DNA of 14,579 nucleotides from Lachnospiraceae bacterium (GTDB lineage Bacteria; Bacillota; Clostridia; Lachnospirales; Anaerotignaceae): contig JAQVIB010000019.1 of NCBI GenBank assembly GCA_028695945.1, positions 1 to 14,579 on the forward strand, given 5' to 3'. Of the stretch, positions 5,878 through 12,012 are shown piece by piece. The position numbers and the translations under genes were made by a program. How positions within the stretch are numbered: position 1 is the stretch's first letter; each line of letters begins with the position of its first letter. The notes below the pieces were generated by a model. It did no database searches and was not told where the DNA came from. It worked only from the letters and a program-made list of their open reading frames with translations.

Positions 5878-7320
5878 TTACTGTATCATAAAGAACTGAA
5901 GCATAAATATAACTGCCAAAACGTAAGTTCCTTTATTAATAAGGCGTGCTTTACCAGTAAACACCATAATAAGTGTGTGTGAAATAAGTCCTAATGCTAT
6001 ACCAATTACAAGGCTATATGTAAGTGGCATCATTGCCATTGTAAGAAATGCTGGTAATGCCTGTTCAATATCGTCAAAATTGACAAACTTAATTACATTC
6101 ATCATTAGTATACCACTCATAATAAGTGTTGTTGCCGTTGCTGCCGAAGGAATTGCCGAAGCAAAGGGTGTAATAAAAATGGTGAACAAAAATAAAATTG
6201 CCGTAACAACACCTGAAAGACCTGTTCGCCCGCCTTCCAAAGCCATTGCAGTACTTTCAACATACGTAGAAACATTTGTTATACCAAAAGCCGCACCAAG
6301 TGATGTTGAAATAGCATCAACCTTAAGCACTTTGTGGAAACGATCCAAAAGGTTACCCTCTTTACTGAGGGTTATAATATAGTCAGTAGCTATAATTGTA
6401 CCAAGGGTTTCGAAAACATCCATAATACACAAGGTACTTACAATTACCACTACCGAAAGAATTGCACCAGCAATACCATAGCCATTATGTGGTGTAAAAA
6501 GACCTACAAAGTCCATTCTAAGTGCAGTTGCAATAACTTCTAAGCTTTCCAAACTCATGGTAACGCCTTTAAATTTAACAAGCCCAATTGGTATTGCCAC
6601 AACAATACAAACAAGCTTACCAATTAAAATAGCACCATGAACATGTTTAATTAGCATTACAGCAATCAAAATTATACCGAAAAGGCATAAAAGTGCACTT
6701 TTCGCATCATAGTTGAATGAAGAAAGGCTAACAAGCTGAACCAAGTGATTACTATTTGCCTCTACCAAATGAGCTTTTTGCATTCCCATAAAAGCAATAA
6801 ATAGTCCTATACCTGCTGTAACGGAAAACTTAATATTTGTTGGTATTGCATCCTGTATTTTTTTCTCGTAGCCAAGTATTATTACAATAAAAAATGTAAT
6901 ACCGCTTAAAAAAATAGCTGCAAGTGCCTCGTTGTAGGTATACCCCATTCTCAAGCATATTGTGTAAGAAACAAATGTACTTATTGCAAGGCTGGGTCCC
7001 TGTGCAAATGGTAAATTAGAATACATCGCCATTATGAAGGTACCAATTGCAGCTGTAATACACGACACCATTGTTAGCGATACCAGCATTTGGTGTGCTG
7101 TAACTCCGTTAGATAAAATTGCAGTTGCAATAAGCTCACCTGATGCATCGTAGGCTTCAGGAAATGAGGCCATAATTGTGTTGGGTACAAGAAAAAGAAT
7201 GTACACCATTGTAAAATATGCTGTTATACCTGAAAAAACCTCTGTTCGGATAGATGAACCATCCTTCGTTACATTAAAAAATTTGTCTATCTTTTTTAAA
7301 ATAATGACTTCTCCTTTCAT
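5878..7320 (-). CDS. AzgA/NCS2-family permease, probable purine-type transporter
   Basis: This very hydrophobic protein of 480 residues has about 12-14 predicted membrane segments. It resembles the AzgA (guanine/hypoxanthine/adenine permease) branch of NCS2. Family landmarks are the N-terminal KKIDKFF...RTEVFSGITAYFTMVYILF, DVFETLGT (302-309), the YVEST...GGRTGL segment (354-369) and PAFLTMAMMPLTYSL near the C-terminus. The third-helix motif, normally APGMGLNA in this family from my memory, reads QGPSLAIS here (107-114), so substrate specificity may differ. I chose the ATG at 7320 because GGGGG lies seven bases upstream. An upstream ATG at 7368 would add 16 residues with no good RBS. A second strong Shine-Dalgarno (AAAGGAG) overlaps codons 2-4 but has no ATG, GTG or TTG at proper distance. 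No purine riboswitch is visible upstream. Confidence 0.85.
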   Translation of the reverse strand: MKGEVIILKKIDKFFNVTKDGSSIRTEVFSGITAYFTMVYILFLVPNTIMASFPEAYDASGELIATAILSNGVTAHQMLVSLTMVSCITAAIGTFIMAMYSNLPFAQGPSLAISTFVSYTICLRMGYTYNEALAAIFLSGITFFIVIILGYEKKIQDAIPTNIKFSVTAGIGLFIAFMGMQKAHLVEANSNHLVQLVSLSSFNYDAKSALLCLFGIILIAVMLIKHVHGAILIGKLVCIVVAIPIGLVKFKGVTMSLESLEVIATALRMDFVGLFTPHNGYGIAGAILSVVVIVSTLCIMDVFETLGTIIATDYIITLSKEGNLLDRFHKVLKVDAISTSLGAAFGITNVSTYVESTAMALEGGRTGLSGVVTAILFLFTIFITPFASAIPSAATATTLIMSGILMMNVIKFVNFDDIEQALPAFLTMAMMPLTYSLVIGIALGLISHTLIMVFTGKARLINKGTYVLAVIFMLQFFMIQ

Positions 7321-7489
7321 ATTTATTCCCCCAAACAAATACAAACAAGCAAAAGTTAATTCAATCATTCTTTTGTTTGTTTCTGTTTGCTTTCAGTCTT
7401 TTTGCTTGAATACACCTCTACAAAACTCTATTTAGTATATTTTTTACCGAACTAAATAATAACATTAAATACAACTTTTAGGCAAGTAA

Positions 7490-7523
7490 CAAAAATAGAC
7501 AGGATGCATTTTTGTGCATCCTG
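7490..7523 (-). terminator. Terminator of the acyl-CoA dehydrogenase/etfBA operon
   Basis: A 9-bp stem (7500-7508 with 7515-7523) and a 6-nt loop are followed on the minus strand by TCTATTTTTG. It lies 34 bases after the etfA stop codon. The interval from here to the permease start at 7320 holds no gene; it probably contains the permease promoter, but I could not assign convincing boxes. Confidence 0.85.
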
Positions 7524-7556
7524 CCCATAGTTTTAATTAATTTATGAATTTTAAAC

Positions 7557-8564
7557 CTATTGTGCAGCCTTTTCTTCCTTGTATTTTTTAAGTGCTTCTG
7601 TTAATTTAGGTATAATTGCCTTAACATCGCCAACAAAACCTAAATCTGCAAGGTCAAAAATTGGTGCGGTGTCATTTTTATTAATAGCAATAATGTATTC
7701 AGCACCTTCCATACCAGCAACATGCTGAATTGCACCTGAAATACCGCAAGCCACATAAAGGTCTGGGCGAACTGTTTTGCCTGTCTGTCCAACCTGTCTG
7801 CTTCTGTCAATCCAACCAGCATCAACATTTGCTCTTGATGAAGAAATTTCGCCGCCAAGAACCTCTGCAAGTTCTTTTAACATATCAAACCCTGCTGCAC
7901 TGCCAATACCACGTCCGCCAGATACAAGGTATTTAGCTTCTGTAATATCAACTGCCTTCTTTGTATCTTTAACAATTTCTCTAATTTTTACAGCTGTATC
8001 TGCTGCAGTAAATTCAACCTTAATTTCTTCAATTTCGCCTTTTCTTGAAGCATCTTTTGTAAGTGCTTTCATAACGCCTGGGCGAACTGTAGCCATTTGT
8101 GGTCTATGTTCTTTACACATAATTGTTGCCATTATGTTACCGCCAAATGCAGGACGAGTCATCATAAGTAACTTTGTGTCTTCAGCAATAGCAAGGCCTG
8201 TACAGTCTGCTGTTAAGCCTGTGTGAATTCTTGCTGAAACCCTTGGTGCAAGGTCACGACCAATTGAAGTAGCACCAAAAAGGATGATTTCAGGCTCATG
8301 TGTTTTAATAATTTGTGTAAGTGCCTTAGCATAAGGCTCTGTAAGGTATTCTTCAAGTTCTGGAGCATCCACAACAACAACCTTGTCTGCACCATAACGA
8401 ATGCATTTTTCAGCCTTATCTTTAATATTTGAACCTAAAAGGATAGCAACTACCTTCTGTCCTAAATCTCCAGCAAGCTTTGTAGCTTCCCCAAGAAGTT
8501 CGATGCCAACCTTTTGGATTTCTCCATCTCTTTGTTCCATTAATACATATACGTCTTTACTCAT
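7557..8564 (-). CDS. etfA: Electron transfer flavoprotein, alpha subunit
   Basis: The 335-residue large subunit of the Etf heterodimer, which carries electrons between NADH or ferredoxin and acyl-CoA dehydrogenase. The N-terminal Rossmann-like half (1 to about 190) contains LFGATSIGRDLAPR (96-109). The C-terminal FAD domain contains VSGGRGIGS (214-222), SSRANVDAGWIDRSRQVGQTG (about 242-262) and the classical alpha-subunit signature beginning LYVACGISGAIQH at 269. The FAD-binding residues appear intact. There is no N-terminal ferredoxin domain, unlike some clostridial EtfA proteins. The start is set by AGGAGGAG nine bases before the ATG. The gene is last in the operon, 21 bases after etfB, and is followed by a terminator. 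The Etf assignment is certain. Electron bifurcation is plausible from the lineage but not proven here. Confidence 0.97.
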   Translation of the reverse strand: MSKDVYVLMEQRDGEIQKVGIELLGEATKLAGDLGQKVVAILLGSNIKDKAEKCIRYGADKVVVVDAPELEEYLTEPYAKALTQIIKTHEPEIILFGATSIGRDLAPRVSARIHTGLTADCTGLAIAEDTKLLMMTRPAFGGNIMATIMCKEHRPQMATVRPGVMKALTKDASRKGEIEEIKVEFTAADTAVKIREIVKDTKKAVDITEAKYLVSGGRGIGSAAGFDMLKELAEVLGGEISSSRANVDAGWIDRSRQVGQTGKTVRPDLYVACGISGAIQHVAGMEGAEYIIAINKNDTAPIFDLADLGFVGDVKAIIPKLTEALKKYKEEKAAQ

Positions 8565-8585
8565 CGTAGGGTTCTCCTCCTTCTA

Positions 8586-9383
8586 TTATATTATGTGTCT
8601 TTCTTCCAACTTAGCAATAATTGTAGCTACTGCATCCTCAGCAGAAATTTCTTTGTGAATTTCGCCTGCACCTTTTGCCTGTTTTGTAAATGACTTAAAT
8701 ACGTTTGTAGGAGAACCTTTAAGACCGATGTTTGCTGGGTCAAAACCATCTTTAAGGTCTTCAAAACCAAGTGTTTTAACTTCTTTTGCCCTGTAAGCAT
8801 CAAAACAGCCTGCAACTGACATATATCTTGGTGCTGCAAGTTCTGCAAGTGCTGTTACAAGGCAAGGAATAGGAAGCTCAAGAATATGATGTCTGTCTTC
8901 ATATTGTCTTTTTACAACTACTTTGTTGCCTTCAACATTAATTTCTTCTGCGTAGCTTGCCTGTGGAATGCCAAGATGTTCTGCAATCTGTGGGCCAACC
9001 TGTGCTGTATCTCCGTCAATAGCCTGACGTCCTGTAATAATAATATCGTAGCCAACTTTCTTTAAGCCTGCGGCGATAATTGTTGATGTAGCAAATGTAT
9101 CAGAACCACCAAAAGCTCTGTCTGATAAAAGGTAAGCCTCATCAGCACCCATAGCTAAAGCCTCTCTTAAAGCTACGTCTGCCTGAGGAGGTCCCATGGA
9201 AACGATAGTTACTGTAGAACCATCGTTAAGTTTTTCTTTTAATTGTAAAGCGGCCTCAATGCCTGCTTTGTCGTCTGGATTTATAATACTTGGTACGCCA
9301 TCTCTTATAAGAGTATTTGTTACTGGGTCAAGTTTAACTTCTGTTGTGTCTGGTACTTGCTTTACGCATACAACTATTTTCAT
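8586..9383 (-). CDS. etfB: Electron transfer flavoprotein, beta subunit
   Basis: The 265-residue small subunit of Etf. The N-terminus KIVVCVKQVPDT is typical. The conserved nucleotide-binding segment GRQAIDGDTAQVGPQ lies at 118-132, followed by AEHLGIPQ and the VKRQYEDRHH...LPCL-type region around 160-185. In bifurcating Etf proteins this subunit binds the extra flavin that accepts electrons from NADH; the DGDTAQVGPQ segment agrees with that group, but the same segment also occurs in other clostridial Etf proteins. An AAGGAG lies ten bases before the ATG. The gene sits between the dehydrogenase and etfA with 21-base gaps on both sides, so the three subunits are almost certainly co-expressed as a functional complex. 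Confidence 0.97.
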   Translation of the reverse strand: MKIVVCVKQVPDTTEVKLDPVTNTLIRDGVPSIINPDDKAGIEAALQLKEKLNDGSTVTIVSMGPPQADVALREALAMGADEAYLLSDRAFGGSDTFATSTIIAAGLKKVGYDIIITGRQAIDGDTAQVGPQIAEHLGIPQASYAEEINVEGNKVVVKRQYEDRHHILELPIPCLVTALAELAAPRYMSVAGCFDAYRAKEVKTLGFEDLKDGFDPANIGLKGSPTNVFKSFTKQAKGAGEIHKEISAEDAVATIIAKLEERHII

Positions 9384-9404
9384 AATATATATTCTCCTTC
9401 CTAA

Positions 9405-10547
9405 TTAGTTTACTTTAAGAGATGCGGCCACTACCATTTTCTGAACTTCTGATGTGCCTTCATAAATTTCTGTAATTTTGGCATCACGCATCATTCTTTC
9501 AATTGGGTACTCTCTTGTGTAGCCATAGCCGCCGTGTAACTGTAAGCATCTTCTTGTTACATCGCTTGCAGTGTTTGCCGCAAATAATTTTGCCATAGCT
9601 GCTAATGGACCGTAGTTGCCCTTTGCATCTTTACAGCAAGCTGCTCTGTAAACCAAAAGCTGTGCTGCATCAAGTGTTGTTTTCATATCCGCAATTTCAA
9701 ACTGAGTGTTCTGGAACTGAGAAAGACGTTTGCCGCACTGTTTTCTTTCTTTAACATATTTAATTGTTTCATCAAGAGCACCTTCGCCAATACCAAGTGC
9801 CTGTGAAGCAATACCAATACGTCCGCCATCAAGGGTTTTCATTGCAATACCAAAGCCCTTGCCAACTTGACCCAAAAGGTTTTCCTTTGGAACAATACAG
9901 TTTTCCATAATTAATTCACATGTTGATGAACCTTTAATACCCATCTTTTTCTCGTGCTTACCAATTGAGAAACCAGGGAAATCTTTTTCTACAATAAATG
10001 CAGAAATGCCCTTTGTTCCAATAGATTTATCTGTCATGGCAATGATGATGAAAATATCAGCAAAACCTGCATTTGTAATAAATATTTTTGAACCATTAAG
10101 TATCCAGTTGTCACCGTCAAGTACAGCCTTTGTCTGCTGACCTGAAGCATCTGTACCAGCACCTGGCTCTGTTAAGCCGAAAGCACCAATTTTTTCGCCT
10201 TTTGCAAGAGGAACAAGGTATTTCATTCTCTGTTCTTCTGTACCAAACTCGTAAATTGGGTTAGCACAAAGTGATGTATGTGCAGAAACAATAACAGATG
10301 TAGTTGCACAAACTTTACCAAGTTCTTCAACGCACATAGAGTAAGCTAAATTATCAGCACCCTGTCCACCATATTTTTTAGGAAAAGGAATACCAAGCAT
10401 ACCGTACTTAGCTAATTTTTCAACAGTTTCCATAGGAGCTCTTTCTTCCTCGTCAACTTCTTCTGCCAACGGTTTTACTTCGGTTTCTGCAAATTTTCTG
10501 TACATTTCTTGTAATAACTTGTGTTCATTTGATAATGTAAAATCCAT
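9405..10547 (-). CDS. Short-chain acyl-CoA dehydrogenase (butyryl-/acryloyl-CoA reductase type)
   Basis: This 380-residue FAD enzyme is the normal length for bacterial acyl-CoA dehydrogenases. Signature 1, GAFGLTEPGAGTDA, is at 121-134. Signature 2, LHGGYGYTREYPIERMMRDA, is close to the C-terminus. The catalytic base is expected at E363 in YEGTSE, the same position pattern as the Megasphaera butyryl-CoA dehydrogenase. With EtfB and EtfA it should reduce a short enoyl-CoA (crotonyl-CoA, or acryloyl-CoA in the acrylate pathway). The cluster lacks thiolase, crotonase and 3-hydroxybutyryl-CoA dehydrogenase genes in the window, so the substrate cannot be deduced from context. The start is supported by AAGGAGG eight bases upstream. 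It is the first gene of the operon, preceded by a leader of about 200 bases and a promoter-like region. Confidence 0.93.
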   Translation of the reverse strand: MDFTLSNEHKLLQEMYRKFAETEVKPLAEEVDEEERAPMETVEKLAKYGMLGIPFPKKYGGQGADNLAYSMCVEELGKVCATTSVIVSAHTSLCANPIYEFGTEEQRMKYLVPLAKGEKIGAFGLTEPGAGTDASGQQTKAVLDGDNWILNGSKIFITNAGFADIFIIIAMTDKSIGTKGISAFIVEKDFPGFSIGKHEKKMGIKGSSTCELIMENCIVPKENLLGQVGKGFGIAMKTLDGGRIGIASQALGIGEGALDETIKYVKERKQCGKRLSQFQNTQFEIADMKTTLDAAQLLVYRAACCKDAKGNYGPLAAMAKLFAANTASDVTRRCLQLHGGYGYTREYPIERMMRDAKITEIYEGTSEVQKMVVAASLKVN

Positions 10548-10614
10548 TAATTTTTCCTCCTTAATTAAATAGATAAATTAAACTTAGACTGGTTTTTCTC
10601 AAAATTTTCTAAAC

Positions 10615-10664
10615 ATGCAAAAATTTTAAAGACCTTTCCTTATTAGTAAAAAGGTTACTTGCAT
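10615..10664 (-). other. Potential hairpin in the long leader of the dehydrogenase operon
   Basis: ATGCAA/TTGCAT arms (10659-10664 with 10615-10620) enclose a second pair ACCTTT/AAAGGT (10650-10655 with 10632-10637). The two helices could stack into one imperfect hairpin in the untranslated leader between the putative promoter (10756-10785) and the ATG at 10547. It matches no riboswitch class that I recognise, and AT-rich DNA gives such short pairings by chance, so this is only a candidate. Confidence 0.3.
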
Positions 10665-10755
10665 ATTAAAAACCATACTGCACAGGCATTTTATGTAGCC
10701 CCTCACTGAAATATACTTCATTTTTGATATTAAAAACATCGTTTTTATAAATTAT

Positions 10756-10785
10756 ATGTTACTCCAATTGACACATAATTGTCAA
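10756..10785 (-). promoter_or_regulatory. Candidate promoter with overlapping inverted repeat upstream of the dehydrogenase operon
   Basis: On the minus strand a perfect TTGACA (10785-10780) is followed 18 bases later by TAACAT (10761-10756), directly adjoining a TATAAT (10756-10751) whose spacing would be 23. The -35 box is itself one arm of a perfect inverted repeat, TTGACA-N6-TGTCAA (10768-10785), a shape used by dimeric regulators. No further gene lies between here and the dehydrogenase. The remaining part of this 417-base gap holds the leader hairpin and the thpR terminator. Confidence 0.5.
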
Positions 10786-10849
10786 GGTTTTTCGTTAACC
10801 CCGTTACCCCTGGAATGTATTTTTAACAGTACAAAGTACTATTTTCAAC

Positions 10850-10897
10850 AAAAAAAATAGCTATCTTTACCGTATTTTAATACAATAAAGATAGCTA
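10850..10897 (-). terminator. Terminator after thpR, possibly bidirectional
   Basis: A perfect 12-bp stem (10858-10869 with 10886-10897) encloses a 16-base loop that can itself fold on GTATT/AATAC. On the minus strand the stem is followed by eight uridines (10857 downwards); on the plus strand by CTATTTTTTTT. It ends the thpR transcript and lies upstream of the dehydrogenase promoter. Confidence 0.9.
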
Positions 10898-10964
10898 CTA
10901 TTTTTTTTGTAAAAATGTACCAAATGTACCTATGTTAATTCTAACAATATACCCATTTTGTTAG

Positions 10965-11507
10965 CTATTTTAACAACTGCACGAATACTGGCTTGTATAC
11001 CAACTTTGCACCCATGCGTTTGCTTTCCATCAATGAAATTTTTGTTACCTTAATTTGCTTTTTCTCAAGTGGAATTTGTGCTTTTATTGTATCAAACTTT
11101 TCTGTTAAATCCACTTCTCGACCCAAAGTAATATGCGGGCTAAAACCCTTGCGTTCTCTGGAAAACCCCTGTTTCATCAGGCTTTTTTCAAGCCCTAAAA
11201 ACATTCTTAAAAGTGGTTTGCTTTCTTCAATTCCTGCCCAAACTATAGTGCGGTTACCCTTTGGAAAAAAACCAAGGTGACTAAGGTTTAAACTAAAGCA
11301 CTTGTTTGCACTTCCAACTTCACGCACCGCCTGTGCCAAGTAATCAACATCATCTCTTTCCACCTCACCAATAAATTTCAAAGTAAGATGTAGGTTATCT
11401 TTATCAGTAAAATTTCCCCTGCGGCTTACAGGCAGAAGTTTTTTTTGTACTTCGCTAAGATATTCTCGCACTTCTGGCTCAAACTCTATGGCTATAAACA
11501 TTCTCAA
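10965..11507 (-). CDS. thpR: RNA 2',3'-cyclic phosphodiesterase (2H family)
   Basis: This 180-residue protein of the 2H phosphoesterase superfamily has both catalytic H-x-T/S-x motifs: HLTL at 40-43 and HITL at 125-128, each followed by the usual KFIG and GRE strands. The MRMFIAIEF beginning is typical. By family knowledge it opens 2',3'-cyclic phosphates on RNA ends; older annotations call it 2'-5' RNA ligase (LigT). The start is the TTG at 11505-11507, because GAGGTG lies seven bases upstream; the ATG two codons later would be 13 bases from the same site. The gene stands alone, with a strong terminator downstream and a long intergenic region upstream. Its physiological RNA substrate cannot be inferred from the neighbours. 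Confidence 0.93.
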   Translation of the reverse strand: MRMFIAIEFEPEVREYLSEVQKKLLPVSRRGNFTDKDNLHLTLKFIGEVERDDVDYLAQAVREVGSANKCFSLNLSHLGFFPKGNRTIVWAGIEESKPLLRMFLGLEKSLMKQGFSRERKGFSPHITLGREVDLTEKFDTIKAQIPLEKKQIKVTKISLMESKRMGAKLVYKPVFVQLLK

Positions 11508-11535
11508 CTAAATTCACCTCTTTTTTATTGAAACT

Positions 11536-11580
11536 TCGTTAACTAAACAACAATATTTAGCATGCTAATTATTCGTTAAC
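11536..11580. promoter_or_regulatory. Palindrome flanked by repeated TTCGTTAAC upstream of thpR
   Basis: A perfect 12-bp palindrome TTAGCATGCTAA (11557-11568) lies between two direct copies of TTCGTTAAC (11536-11544 and 11572-11580); a third copy occurs at 10791-10799. The arrangement sits 30-75 bases upstream of the thpR start and could be an operator. I could not assign -35 and -10 boxes with confidence. AT-rich background makes chance a real alternative. Confidence 0.3.
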
Positions 11581-11633
11581 GTTACAACATTGTTTATGAA
11601 ATAACAAAATAATACCTATATCGACTTTTTAAA

Positions 11634-11658
11634 GAACCCCTTGCTATGCAAGGGGTTC
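11634..11658 (-). terminator. Perfect 11-bp hairpin between the repeat and thpR
   Basis: GAACCCCTTGC (11634-11644) and GCAAGGGGTTC (11648-11658) form a perfect stem with a 3-base loop. On the minus strand it is followed by TTTAAAAAG, a weak U-tract. It could stop transcription coming from transketolase through repeat copy 2 before thpR. It lies outside the region shared by the three repeat copies. Confidence 0.45.
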
Positions 11659-11673
11659 GAATATACAAAAGTC

Positions 11674-12001
11674 AAAACCATGAGGGCTTTGCCCTCAAAC
11701 ACCCACAAGGGTTTCACTGGTCAGCACTTTGCTTCCCAAAGCTGTCCTGCGGACAGATGGCATGTCTTTGCCATTGCATTGGTCAGCACTTTGTTACGCA
11801 AAGCTGTCCTCCGGACAGATGGCACGTCTTTGCCATTGCTCAGTCAGCACTTTGCGACCCAAAGCTGTCCTGCGGACAGATGGCACGTCTTTGCCATTGC
11901 TACCTTAACCTTCTAAAACCGCATGAATATGCGGTTTTAATAAAGTTTTTGATCTCGCTTTTTTCAAAAAGCGAGTGGGTTTGGGCAACGCTCAAGGTTT
12001 T
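11674..12001 (+). repeat. Structured intergenic repeat, copy 2 (328 bp, three modules)
   Basis: The largest copy, lying between thpR and transketolase. The left end AAAACC (11674-11679) pairs with the right end GGTTTT (11996-12001); the longer pairing AAAACCATGAG/CTCAAGGTTTT has one mismatch. In order it has a perfect TGAGGGC/GCCCTCA hairpin (11681-11697), an ACCC/GGGT pair, three tandem 61-62-bp modules (11720-11900), a 10-bp AAAACCGCAT/ATGCGGTTTT hairpin (11915-11938), a 10-bp CTCGCTTTTT/AAAAAGCGAG hairpin (11954-11975), and TTGGGC/GCTCAA with one G-U pair (11981-11995). Its right end is 11 bases from the transketolase stop codon. The two overlapping plus-strand open frames are by-products of the repeat; one repeats the same peptide three times. 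Confidence 0.9.
11720..11900 (+). repeat. Three tandem three-hairpin modules inside repeat copy 2
   Basis: Units begin with GTCAGCAC at 11720, 11782 and 11843 (period 62 and 61). Each holds three hairpins: CTTTG-N5-CAAAG, CTGTCC-N3-GGACAG and ATGGCA-N6-TGCCAT. A fourth unit is in copy 1 (about 1879-1936) and none is in copy 3. Within the shared 58 bases, every difference among the four units falls in a predicted loop; all stem bases are identical. Confidence 0.9.
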
Positions 12002-12012
12002 TATCCTTAAAT

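Noticed and set aside
7321..7490. Purine riboswitch upstream of the permease
   Set aside because: The characteristic purine aptamer core sequences are not present on the minus strand.
7777..8226. Plus-strand open frame of 149 codons opposite etfA
   Set aside because: It is antisense to etfA, whose motifs are complete; no RBS supports it.
11720..11900. CRISPR array
   Set aside because: The period of about 61 bp has no short repeat plus unique spacer pattern; the whole unit is conserved and only hairpin loops differ, and there are no cas genes.
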